From contig CAWGTV010000006.1 of the NCBI GenBank assembly GCA_963825615.1, positions 186,001 through 250,000 of the forward strand: 64,000 bases of DNA. Reading direction: 5' to 3'. This stretch comes from JAHEDT01 sp963825615. Its GTDB lineage: Bacteria > Desulfobacterota > Desulfuromonadia > Desulfuromonadales > BM103. The notes beneath the pieces were generated by a model. It saw nothing but the letters and a program-made list of their open reading frames with translations, searched no databases and was not told where the DNA came from. Shown here piece after piece: positions 51,147 through 59,688 of the stretch; positions within the stretch are counted from its first letter, which is position 1; the number at the start of each line of letters is the position of its first letter. The position numbers and the translations under genes are program-made.

Positions 51147-51177
51147 ACAAAAAATGTAAAAGGTTTGCAAAAAATGT
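51146..51177. promoter_or_regulatory. Paired direct repeat at the activator gene start, candidate operator
   Basis: TACAAAAAATGT (51146-51157) and TGCAAAAAATGT (51166-51177) are direct repeats 20 bp apart, two helical turns, spanning the start and upstream region of the sigma-54 activator gene. Autoregulation or control by another factor is possible; there is also no clear ribosome site here, so the region seems devoted to this signal. Confidence 0.4.
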
Positions 51178-51382
51178 CAAATGGGCCGGCATGATGCTGT
51201 ACGTGCTCACACGCTGGCAGCCAATTCGCTGAGAGCCCCGTTGAAGAGATTAAGAGCAGATTGCTCTGTAGGCAAACCGGCAGTCTCCCGGAAGCTACTC
51301 TGCCGCGACTGCGGCAAAGGGTGCTGGCGGCAAAGGGGCGGAGCTTATTCCCATGGCAGAGAGCTGCCTGTTATCTTGGCAG

Positions 51383-51413
51383 AAAAAAGGCCACCCGCTG
51401 GCGGGTGGCCTTT
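51383..51413 (-). terminator. Terminator of the SphA/MetA-deg-type gene
   Basis: A 13-pair near-perfect stem, AAAGGCCACCCGC with GCGGGTGGCCTTT, loop TG; on the minus strand it runs into TTTTTTCTG. It is 24 bp past the stop. Confidence 0.92.
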
Positions 51414-51436
51414 CGTAAAGTCTGATACGATTGTCC

Positions 51437-52372
51437 CTAAAAGTGGTGGACAAAACGGATGTTGTAACGCTCTCCTTCCGGGCGGCTCTCGGCGTCCGTT
51501 TCGAAGTAGACGTTGGCGAACAGATGGGTGTCCTGGGAAAAATGCCAGACGGCGCCGGGGCCGATGGCGACAACCTTTTCCTCGAGGGACTTGTCTTTGT
51601 TGCCGTCCACCTTGGTGTCGCTGATCTGATCGAACCAGTAGCCATTGATGCCAAGACGCAGCTGCTTCGGCAACACCTCGTAAGCGGCAGCGAAATTGGC
51701 GTGCACTGCGTCGCCAGGCTCCAGGTCGACATCCTTGGGCAGTGCCCCGCCAAAGGAAAAATCATCATTCTTGCCATTCCAGAGATAGTGCAGACGCCAC
51801 GACACCGTAGCCTTGGGGCCAAGGAAGACGGTCGAGGCCCAGTAGGGGTTGAAGGAGTAATGGTTACTGCCCGCGTTGAGGAGGTTATCGCTGTCATACT
51901 CGCCGGTCGGCAGGATCGTCTGCAGTTCGATGCGGTTGACCATCAGCGGACCGTTGGCGCCCATGATCGGATCCCACTGGATATAAGGGCCGATCAGCAA
52001 GTCCCCGAGGCCCGTACCGCTGTCGGTCAGCACATCGGCATCGATCGATACAATCGGCAGCATGACGTTGAGGCCCCATTTGCCGCCAAAGAACACCGGC
52101 TGATCAGATTGGTAAATCAGCTGGTTCATCAGCACCCAGACATCGACCCCCTTGAAGGGGCCGATCTTCTTGCCCGAGTCATCATTGATCTGGTTCGCGG
52201 TGTAATACTGCAGGTATTCAGACAGGTAAAGCCCGGGTCCCGCCGGGGGAGCCCCATCGAGAAAACTGGTGAAGCCGAGATTCACGTTCGGCTGGCCTAG
52301 GGCAAACACCGGCCCGGCAGACAGCAACATCAGGACAACCAGAACAACCACAACAATCCGTAAACTTTTCAT
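51437..52372 (-). CDS. Outer-membrane protein of the phenol-degradation MetA-deg/SphA family
   Basis: A 311-residue exported protein: signal peptide (MKSLRIVVVVLVVLMLLSAG to AVFA), then a beta-strand-rich porin-like barrel, with family regions NVNLGFTSFLDGAPPAGPGL, DLLIGPYIQWDP and PTGEYDSDNLLNAGSNHYSF and a C-terminal aromatic residue (FVHHF). It probably forms an outer-membrane pore for aromatic or lipid-like compounds; substrate unknown. The ATG at 52370-52372 follows GGAGG; the longer frame would place 45 residues before the signal peptide. It lies directly upstream (in transcription) of the terminator and beside a sigma-54 activator. Confidence 0.88.
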   Translation of the reverse strand: MKSLRIVVVVLVVLMLLSAGPVFALGQPNVNLGFTSFLDGAPPAGPGLYLSEYLQYYTANQINDDSGKKIGPFKGVDVWVLMNQLIYQSDQPVFFGGKWGLNVMLPIVSIDADVLTDSGTGLGDLLIGPYIQWDPIMGANGPLMVNRIELQTILPTGEYDSDNLLNAGSNHYSFNPYWASTVFLGPKATVSWRLHYLWNGKNDDFSFGGALPKDVDLEPGDAVHANFAAAYEVLPKQLRLGINGYWFDQISDTKVDGNKDKSLEEKVVAIGPGAVWHFSQDTHLFANVYFETDAESRPEGERYNIRFVHHF

Positions 52373-52551
52373 CTTCCTACCTCCATGATTAAATGTTCCA
52401 ACAAACAGCAGTGTCCCCTCGTGAAAGAGGTTGGCAAGCATCGCCACTAATGGCCTGTTTGTCAAGTCAGCGTCGACAACACCTGACAAAGACCGGTACC
52501 TGTTCACATCTCTGCGCAGCGGTTTATGGTCGCGGCGCGATACCAGCCACT

Positions 52552-54081
52552 TCAGGGGGAGGCGGCGTAGACCAAGACCACCTTCTTGTCACCACGAAAC
52601 TTCTCGATAAGCTGGTAATTCGCAAACGCGGGCAAGGCCTCTTCCTCCCGAAATGAGACGTACAAAGCCAGCAAAGCATCACCGCTTGCCGTGGCGAGGC
52701 TCTCAAAGTCCTGCCCTTCCCCATCGGGGATATAGTCATAACTCCCCCGCATCAGCCCGGCGTAAAAAGGAATCCGTTCGTCGTTTACGATCATCCGCTG
52801 TGTCATGACGTCCTGGTGCTCTTGCAACCATTCGCCGGCCAGGCGCAATTCGAGCTTTTCATAATGCACATCCTCAAACGACTTGTACAGGGGCAGGCAC
52901 ACGAAGAAAATCACGACAACGGCGAGCGCCGTTTTAGGCCATCGGGTCAAGGCCAATCGGTTCCTGAGCTGCTCGAAGCCATGGCCTGTGAACGGCAGCA
53001 GCATCACAACCACGATCATCAGATACCTTTCCGCCAGAAAATTGCGGGTGAGCAGAAAAAAATAGGCCATGCCCAGGTATGCGAGGATCGCCCATACGAG
53101 CAGGCCAAGATTGCGCCCCCGGGCCTGGACACCTTTCACCCCGAAATAAAGCGGCACGATATATACCGGGAAGAGTGCAGCAAGCAGTTTTTGCAGCAAG
53201 CCGATAAAATAAAGCAACAGCAGGTTATGCCTGGCAATTTCAAAGAAATCACTTGACCACTGCCCCCCGGGGAAACTTCTCTCAACCGACTTGAGGTGGT
53301 TATAGATGCTGAAATAGCTGCCAAGGACATCGACGTAAAGATAATGTTTCGAGAACCGTGACCAAACATTATTGACAATATCGACATCGTAAGCTCCCGA
53401 GACAAAGATCCCCAGGATCGTGCATAAAGAGATGACCGGCACGGCCAGGTAATAAATCAGCCCGGTTTTTGCGATCGCCCGATCGTCCGCACTGAACAGC
53501 CAGCGGGACAACAGCCAGAGGGAGTAAACTGCGAGAAAGAGAACGGCCTCGAACCGGAACAGTGCAGCCATCGCGGCGCAGAGGAAGGTCATCAGGAAAC
53601 AGGCGGGCTTGCGTTCGACCATCCCCTTGCGACCGAGCCAGAGGGCCAGCATCAGGAAAAAAAGAAACACCGTGTCCTTGGCGACCTGGGTCGAGAGGCT
53701 GTTGGCAGCCGGCAGGAGGATCAAGGCTGCGCCTGCCCACAAGGCGGCCATGTTGCCGAACACCTCTTTGGTCAGGAAATACAGGGGAAACAGCGTTAAG
53801 GAGAGGAACAGCATTGAGATGAAAATACCGGAAAAAGCCCAATCGTCGACCACGGCATGTATAACCCCGAGCAGCAGAGAGTAAGCGAGCATTTTTTCGT
53901 GCTCGAAAGCCGCCGAGAGGTTTCCCTGCATAAGCTCATGGGCCGAGTTGAAATAACGTATGGCGTCGACGTTGATAATGTCGACGCTCTGTAGCAGGGG
54001 CCACCTAACAAAAAAACTGATGAGCAACAGAAGACCCAATCCCGCCAGTTTTCGCTCCCTGAAAAGCTTGCAATAACTCAT
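52552..54081 (-). CDS. GT39-family glycosyltransferase (ArnT/PMT-like), polytopic membrane protein
   Basis: A 509-residue membrane protein with at least ten hydrophobic helices, an N-terminal acidic loop (IINVDAIRYFNSAHE) typical of dolichyl/undecaprenyl-phosphate sugar transferases of the ArnT/PMT superfamily, and a soluble C-terminal domain. It probably transfers a sugar from a lipid carrier to lipid A or LPS core. The ATG at 54079-54081 overlaps the stop of the 47-residue ORF as ATGA. It is the last gene of the Mig-14/PIG-L cluster. Confidence 0.85.
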   Translation of the reverse strand: MSYCKLFRERKLAGLGLLLLISFFVRWPLLQSVDIINVDAIRYFNSAHELMQGNLSAAFEHEKMLAYSLLLGVIHAVVDDWAFSGIFISMLFLSLTLFPLYFLTKEVFGNMAALWAGAALILLPAANSLSTQVAKDTVFLFFLMLALWLGRKGMVERKPACFLMTFLCAAMAALFRFEAVLFLAVYSLWLLSRWLFSADDRAIAKTGLIYYLAVPVISLCTILGIFVSGAYDVDIVNNVWSRFSKHYLYVDVLGSYFSIYNHLKSVERSFPGGQWSSDFFEIARHNLLLLYFIGLLQKLLAALFPVYIVPLYFGVKGVQARGRNLGLLVWAILAYLGMAYFFLLTRNFLAERYLMIVVVMLLPFTGHGFEQLRNRLALTRWPKTALAVVVIFFVCLPLYKSFEDVHYEKLELRLAGEWLQEHQDVMTQRMIVNDERIPFYAGLMRGSYDYIPDGEGQDFESLATASGDALLALYVSFREEEALPAFANYQLIEKFRGDKKVVLVYAASP

Positions 54082-54221
54082 AGACAAAAAGCCCCCTCGC
54101 GCAGCTCCCGGTAAAATTTCAGCAATTGCATTTTGCTTGAGTCGCCCCAGGTGAGGTTCGCCGCAACGCGGCCCTCTCTCTTAATGGTGTATACAGTCCA
54201 GCGGCAGTGGCCAGCGTCCAT
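54078..54221 (-). CDS. Small ORF (47 aa) coupled between PIG-L deacetylase and GT39 genes
   Basis: The ATG at 54219-54221 opens a 48-codon frame: MDAGHCRWTVYTIKREGRVA, ANLTWGDSSKMQLLKFYREL, REGAFCL, then a TGA that overlaps the GT39 start (ATGA). The tight overlap and protein-like composition argue for a real coupled gene. The ribosome site is weak: 11 nt after the PIG-L stop with no AGGAGG, so translation may depend on coupling. It has no signal peptide or membrane helix and I know no family. It may be an undescribed small partner of the cluster. Confidence 0.45.
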   Translation of the reverse strand: MDAGHCRWTVYTIKREGRVAANLTWGDSSKMQLLKFYRELREGAFCL

Positions 54222-54232
54222 AGATATGTTAG

Positions 54233-55678
54233 TCAGGGTACAGGCTCCTCTTGGCCCCCTGGCTTACACACCCAAAAAAGTTCGTGTCGGCGCACCGCCT
54301 TGCGGAAGAAATCATTCTCTCCGTAAGCAGGCCAGCGCCGCCCTGCAAAAATCGTCTGCAACCGGCGGCGCAAGCTCTTTTTAAAGCTCAGCGCTCCTTG
54401 CAGATCATGCATCATCCCCAGCGCCATGGCCTTGTCGCGCTGCAGCTTTTCATCCAGCACCAGTACATAAGGGCTACCGGCCGTTCCTTCCTCAAAACGC
54501 GGCGGCAGCGCGACCCCCGTGTGGGCGGGCCCCATCGGCCAGAGATCATTAATATGCAGGTGATTGGCATAGCAAAGCAAGGTTTCAGGCTGATGGCCGC
54601 TGGCGTCGGCAAGCACCTCGGTGATGGCTTGATAGGCACAGACGTGATCGGGGTGCGGATCGAGGTGCGGATGCGGCAGGACAATTACTTCCGGGCGGGC
54701 CAGGTCAAGGATGCTGCGCAAATCGGCTTTAAGCGCATTCCAGGTCGGATGGCCCTCGGCATCCCCAGGCAGCGGCGTCTCGTTGAAGACACGAAACGGT
54801 CTGGTATCGCAGAGTTCGGCCTCCCGCGAGCCGACTGGTTCATCTGGCGAGGCCTGCATGGCGGGCAACTGGAGGCAGAAATAACCCAACTGAAAGCACT
54901 GCTTGCCGGGGATTCTGGCCCAGCGGGGAACCACGACGCTGTCCCAGGCCCTGAGTCGCCCCTTCAAACAGGCTGCAGCGGCTGGCGAGCCGGTCATCTT
55001 GCGATAATTCCCGGCTTCAATTTCTCCGGCGCTGAGGGTCACCAGCCAAGCCTCCCGGGCCTGGCTGTACAGCCCGAAGGCCGCCAACTCGGCATCATCG
55101 GCATGCGGTGCCACGACCAACAGACGCTTCTGCAGAAAGTCGGGATGCTTGAACACCCACAACTGCCCGCTCGGTGCAAACCGGCAGTAGCGAGCAGCCA
55201 GGCGCAACGATGAGTCCAGAATCGAGTGGGACCACCCGGTCAGGTTAAGGTAGCGCAAGCCGCCGGTGCTACGCTCGAAAGTTTGCGTCTGCGCAGCATC
55301 GCCAGCGCTCAGCACGATACAGGGATCAAGGATTCGTCCCGGCAGGGTTGCCTGCAGCGACACCGCCAGGATCACGGTGTCGTCAGGGGCTATGTCGAAG
55401 ACCCGGGGGAAAACGAGCCTGCCGTCATCCTGCACAGCGACCGTAATTGCAGTGGCTCCCGTCGGGAATTGAAACCGGTAGTCCTGACCGGGCGCATAAA
55501 ACTGGTGATCGGACAGCCAGACTTCATGGACGACAAACCCTGAAATTGCCAGCAGAAAGGGGAGCCACCAGCCAAACGTCGGCCCGGAGAGAAGAACAAC
55601 CATGGCCACGATCGCAATGCCAATGCGTTTTTTGCGTCGGTGCTGTTTGAGGAGTGTCTGTTTATCGGCCATCATCAT
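54233..55678 (-). CDS. PIG-L family deacetylase (DnpA-like)
   Basis: A 481-residue protein with one or two N-terminal membrane helices (IGIAIVAMVVLLSG, then WWLPFLLAISGFVVHEVWLS) and a cytoplasmic PIG-L/LmbE zinc deacetylase domain (metal ligands in PHADDAELAAFG and HPHLDPHPDH). The size and layout match Pseudomonas DnpA (PA5002), a de-N-acetylase in an LPS-core gene cluster linked to antibiotic tolerance. It lies directly after a Mig-14-like gene, as PA5003 does, which supports the match. Substrate is probably a GlcNAc in LPS or surface glycan. Confidence 0.88.
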   Translation of the reverse strand: MMMADKQTLLKQHRRKKRIGIAIVAMVVLLSGPTFGWWLPFLLAISGFVVHEVWLSDHQFYAPGQDYRFQFPTGATAITVAVQDDGRLVFPRVFDIAPDDTVILAVSLQATLPGRILDPCIVLSAGDAAQTQTFERSTGGLRYLNLTGWSHSILDSSLRLAARYCRFAPSGQLWVFKHPDFLQKRLLVVAPHADDAELAAFGLYSQAREAWLVTLSAGEIEAGNYRKMTGSPAAAACLKGRLRAWDSVVVPRWARIPGKQCFQLGYFCLQLPAMQASPDEPVGSREAELCDTRPFRVFNETPLPGDAEGHPTWNALKADLRSILDLARPEVIVLPHPHLDPHPDHVCAYQAITEVLADASGHQPETLLCYANHLHINDLWPMGPAHTGVALPPRFEEGTAGSPYVLVLDEKLQRDKAMALGMMHDLQGALSFKKSLRRRLQTIFAGRRWPAYGENDFFRKAVRRHELFWVCKPGGQEEPVP

Positions 55679-56587
55679 TCACCGGTAGAATACCGCGACA
55701 GGGCGGCACCAGCGCTCCTTGTAGCCACGCTCACCTCGTCCGAAGGAGTAGCGCAACTCCTTTCCGAGCCGGCGCGCATCTTCCCATGCCGCTTCCGTAT
55801 TGAGATAGCTCAAAACACTGCCGGGGCTGAAATCGCTGGCCTCCGGGGCCACCCCGCCGTTGACAAATTCGATACTGATCCAGCCTGGCGAGACCACCTT
55901 ATAGAGGATTTGTATAGCTATCGGCACTTCGTCCTTAACCAGCACGAACCCGGTCATGAACTCGCGCAGCAGGGTGAAAACCTCGGGCAGCAAGGCCTGC
56001 CCCGGCACCGCAAATTGCCACCTCCGCTCGAAAAGATCACCGTAAATCCGTGCCAGATCCGCCGCAGAGTACTCATGAACCGGTTGCGCTGTCGCACCCG
56101 CGGCTTGCAGCAAGCGCCATTCACGGCGTTGGTTGTAACGGACTTTCCGCGAAAAATCCTCGGGGGGCCGAGCTATCATCAAGGCCTCGCGCTGCTTGCT
56201 AAGAGAGGAAAACTGCCGCGCATGCATCTCACTGAGATAGTGCCCGCTAAAGCGCAAGGGGGCATGCACATTAGGTGCGACCGGTAGAATATACTCGGCA
56301 TTACCCAGGTCGAAAAGCCGTTTGCGCCCGAAGTGCTTTAACGCGTTTTTGGACAGCGCCAGGTAGCGATCCCAACTGGCCAGGGCCCCGGCTATCCGCC
56401 CCTCGCTGGCCCAGCCGAGGTACCGGACCGGCAGCCCGGCCAAGTCCGAGAGCCTGGCAACCACATCGGGGTGGGTAATCACACTTCCGCCGTGCAGATG
56501 CCATAACTCCGCATAGGTTGCAGCGTCAATTTCCTGCCAGCCCCGTTCGCGAAAGAACCGGAATCGATTCAGTAAAACATTATTCAT
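55679..56587 (-). CDS. Mig-14 family GNAT/FemAB-like protein
   Basis: A 302-residue GNAT-fold protein of the Mig-14 family: LWHLHGGSVITHPDVVARLS, then EDFSRKVRYNQRREWRLLQA, then the C-terminal YLNTEAAWEDARRLGKELRY. Mig-14 in Salmonella and Pseudomonas is needed for resistance to antimicrobial peptides; its reaction is not settled. It shares the operon with a DnpA-like PIG-L deacetylase and a GT39 enzyme, so it probably takes part in modifying LPS core. Stop and next start are directly adjacent (TGAATG). Confidence 0.83.
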   Translation of the reverse strand: MNNVLLNRFRFFRERGWQEIDAATYAELWHLHGGSVITHPDVVARLSDLAGLPVRYLGWASEGRIAGALASWDRYLALSKNALKHFGRKRLFDLGNAEYILPVAPNVHAPLRFSGHYLSEMHARQFSSLSKQREALMIARPPEDFSRKVRYNQRREWRLLQAAGATAQPVHEYSAADLARIYGDLFERRWQFAVPGQALLPEVFTLLREFMTGFVLVKDEVPIAIQILYKVVSPGWISIEFVNGGVAPEASDFSPGSVLSYLNTEAAWEDARRLGKELRYSFGRGERGYKERWCRPVAVFYR

Positions 56588-56695
56588 CAGGTTAATTTAA
56601 AGACTCACCAGGCGCCTCATGGTAGCGTCGCAAGACCAATTTCATGCCACGTTTTTAACAAATAAAGAGACTAAAAGACAACCGGTTCGCCCCTG

Positions 56696-59368
56696 TCAAT
56701 GGGCCTCGCGCCAGTTGCGGCCGCTTCCGACCTCGACCAGCAACGGCACGGAGAGCTCCACCGCGCATTCCATCTCCTCCCTGACCAGGGCCGAAACAAC
56801 GTCGAGCTCATCCCGCGGAACATCGAACACCAGTTCGTCGTGCACCTGCAACAGCATGAGCGTTTTCAGACCCTCCGCAGCAAGTCTCCGGGCGATATGC
56901 ACCATGGCCACCTTGATGATGTCGGCGGCCGATCCCTGCACCGGGTAGTTGATAGCGTTACGCTCGGCGTAGCCGCGCACGGCGCCGTTCTTGCTGTTGA
57001 TCTCGGGGGTGGCACAGCGCCGACCAAGCAGCGTGGTGACGTATAGCTTTTCACGCGCTTCGGCGATACAACTGTCCATGAAGGTGCGGATGCCGGGGTA
57101 GCGTTCGAAATAGGTGTCGATGAACTTCTGGGCCTCACGGCGACCGATGCCGAGCTGCTTGGCCAAACCGAAGGCGCTCATGCCATAGATGACGCCAAAA
57201 TTGATGGCCTTGGCCGCTCGGCGCTGTTCGTCTGTGACCATTTCCGGGAAGAGGTCGAGCACTTCGCTGGCGGTGCGCCGATGGATATCCTCGCCGCGGG
57301 CGAAGGCCTCCTTCAGGGCCGGTTCGTCGGCCATGTGCGCGAGGATGCGCAACTCGACCTGCGAATAGTCGGCCGAGAGCAGCAGGCACCCCTCGGACGG
57401 GATGAATCCCTCGCGGATGCGCCGGCCCTCCTCGGTGCGGATCGGGATGTTCTGCAGGTTGGGGTCGCTCGATGAGAGCCGCCCGGTGGCCGTGATCGCC
57501 TGGTTGAAGCTGGTATGAATGCGTCCCGTCTCCGGATGAATCAGCTTCGGCAGCGCATCGGTATAGGTCCCTTTCAGCTTGGCCAGAGAACGGTAGTCAA
57601 GAATTTTAGCTGCGATCTCATGTTCTTCGGCCAGGTTATTGAGGACTTCCACATCCGTCGACCAGCCGGTCTTGGTTTTCTTCCCTTTCGACAGCCCCAG
57701 CCTCTCAAAGAGAACTTCGCCTAGCTGTTTGGGAGAACCGATATTGAACGGACCGCCAGCCATTGCATGAATCTGCTTCTCAAGAACGGCAAGCTTCTTC
57801 TCCAGTTCGACGGAAAGTCCGCCGAGGAAATCGGGGTCGATGCGAATGCCGGCTTTCTCCATATCGACGAGTATCGACAGCAGTGGCATTTCCACGTCGT
57901 TGAAGAGGCTTTCCTGCTCTTGTTCGGCAACCATCGGCTGGAGCTTTTCATAGAGCCGCAAGGTTATATCGGCATCCTCGGCAGCATACACTGTCGCCTT
58001 CTCGACTTCGACTTCGTCAAAACAGATCTTCTTCTTACCGCTGCCGGCAACTTCACTGAAACTGATGGTACGATAATCGAGGAGTTCGGCGGCCAGGCTG
58101 TCCATGCCGTGGGACTTGGCTGCGGGGTTGGCGAGATAGCTGGCGAGCATGGTGTCGTAGAGCGGTGCGGCGACCTCGACCCCGGCCCGCGCCAAAACCA
58201 GGATATCGTATTTGAGGTTCTGGCCGATCTTGAGATGACGGGGAGAAACCAGCAGCGTCCTGATGGCTTTGAGCACCATGTCGAGGGGCAGCTGTTCCGG
58301 CACGCCGAGGTAGCGGTGTCCGACCGGCAGATACCAGGCCTCCCCCGGACGCACCGCGAATGACAGCCCGACCAGATCGGCACGCAGGGGATCGAGGCTG
58401 GTGGTCTCGGTATCAAAGGCAAAGTGCTGCGCCTGTTGCAGCGCAGCAACCATCTCCTGCAGCCCGGTTTCGCTTAATACGCTGCGGTAGCCATCGCCGC
58501 TGGCGCTGGCACGCTCAGCAGCCGAGAACTCCTGCAGCAGTTTGTGGAACTCGCACTCCTTGAAAAGGGCCGTCAGGGCCTCGCGGTTCGGTTCGGACAG
58601 CGCAAAGTCATGCTGATCAAGATCAAGAGTGAGGTCATCGATCAGGGTGACCAGCTTTTTCGACAAGCGTGCCTGATCGGCATAGGTCTCGAGGTTCTCG
58701 CGGCGCTTCCCTTTGACTCGGTCAAGGTTGGCGAGCAGCGTTTCGATATCGCCGTATTCATCGATGAGGGCTTTCGCAGTCTTCTCGCCGATCCCCGGCA
58801 CCCCGGGGACATTATCGGAACTGTCTCCCGCCAGCGCCTGGACTTCGACAACCTTATCGGCGCCACCGAAGCGTTCAGCCACTTCGGCCGGTCCGTAGGT
58901 CTTGTCCTTCATCGTATCGAGCAGACGGATATGCTCGTCGACAATCTGCATCAGGTCCTTGTCGCCCGTCACCACAGTGACATCCATCCCCTCGGCGGCG
59001 AATTTCTTTGCCAGGGTGGCGATGATGTCGTCCGCCTCGTAGCCGGCCAATTCGATCCCCGGCATGTTAAAGGCACCGACCACCCGCTTGATATAGGGGA
59101 TTTGCGGCACCAGGTCTTCCGGCATGGCGGCCCGGTTGGCCTTGTATTCAGGATAAAGGTCATTCCGGAAGGTCGGCCCCTTGCTGTCGAAAATGACGGC
59201 TAGCAGGTGCGGCTGCTGTTCTCGCATCACCTTGAGAAGCATGTTGGTGAAGCCGAAAATGGCATTGGTTGCCATCCCCTGCGAATTGCTGAGGTGGCGG
59301 ATGGCATAATAGGCCCGGTAGATATAGCTCGAACCGTCGATGAGGAAAATCCGCTGGGGCTGGGGCAC
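56696..59368 (-). CDS. polA: DNA polymerase I
   Basis: The 890-residue enzyme has an N-terminal 5'-3' exonuclease (FLIDGSSYIYRAYYAIR, GDKDLMQIV), a 3'-5' proofreading domain with acidic residues (AFDTETTSLDP, AEDADITLRLYE), and the polymerase domain with SADYSQVELRILAH, AAKAINFGVIYGM and VHDELVFDVP. I use the GTG at 59366-59368, which gives the family's usual short leader. The strongest ribosome site (AAGGAG) instead fits an ATG 4 nt upstream in another frame, so a small indel at the very start is possible. Confidence 0.97.
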   Translation of the reverse strand: MPQPQRIFLIDGSSYIYRAYYAIRHLSNSQGMATNAIFGFTNMLLKVMREQQPHLLAVIFDSKGPTFRNDLYPEYKANRAAMPEDLVPQIPYIKRVVGAFNMPGIELAGYEADDIIATLAKKFAAEGMDVTVVTGDKDLMQIVDEHIRLLDTMKDKTYGPAEVAERFGGADKVVEVQALAGDSSDNVPGVPGIGEKTAKALIDEYGDIETLLANLDRVKGKRRENLETYADQARLSKKLVTLIDDLTLDLDQHDFALSEPNREALTALFKECEFHKLLQEFSAAERASASGDGYRSVLSETGLQEMVAALQQAQHFAFDTETTSLDPLRADLVGLSFAVRPGEAWYLPVGHRYLGVPEQLPLDMVLKAIRTLLVSPRHLKIGQNLKYDILVLARAGVEVAAPLYDTMLASYLANPAAKSHGMDSLAAELLDYRTISFSEVAGSGKKKICFDEVEVEKATVYAAEDADITLRLYEKLQPMVAEQEQESLFNDVEMPLLSILVDMEKAGIRIDPDFLGGLSVELEKKLAVLEKQIHAMAGGPFNIGSPKQLGEVLFERLGLSKGKKTKTGWSTDVEVLNNLAEEHEIAAKILDYRSLAKLKGTYTDALPKLIHPETGRIHTSFNQAITATGRLSSSDPNLQNIPIRTEEGRRIREGFIPSEGCLLLSADYSQVELRILAHMADEPALKEAFARGEDIHRRTASEVLDLFPEMVTDEQRRAAKAINFGVIYGMSAFGLAKQLGIGRREAQKFIDTYFERYPGIRTFMDSCIAEAREKLYVTTLLGRRCATPEINSKNGAVRGYAERNAINYPVQGSAADIIKVAMVHIARRLAAEGLKTLMLLQVHDELVFDVPRDELDVVSALVREEMECAVELSVPLLVEVGSGRNWREAH

Positions 59369-59688
59369 GCATTGGATAACTCTCCTTCTTGCTTGGTGGC
59401 GTGCATTATTTCACAAGATGGCTGAGAGGCAAAGCAGAAGACTCATAATCCAAGACACAAAACAGAGGCATGGTCTTTTTATCGCAAAACCAAAACGCAA
59501 ATTGCTGGGCACAAAGAAAAGTCGCTTTACTGCATGCAGGGAATCTTTACGTCTTGCCTCTCTCCTTATGCCGCTTCGTGTTGAGGTCTTTTATCAGATT
59601 ACCGGTGCATTTCCATGCCCGAGGTTGACAATGCCCTCCGGAAAGATTAGCTTTCGATAAGTTCCTTTACCCATGAGGAGTTGCTTGC
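59369..59688. other. Divergent intergenic region between polA and lon
   Basis: About 320 bp. Before lon, TTGACA (59625-59630), a 17-bp spacer and TAGCTT (59648-59653) could be a weak promoter. I looked for a heat-shock (sigma-32 or CIRCE) signal, since lon is often stress-induced, and saw no good match. Confidence 0.4.
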
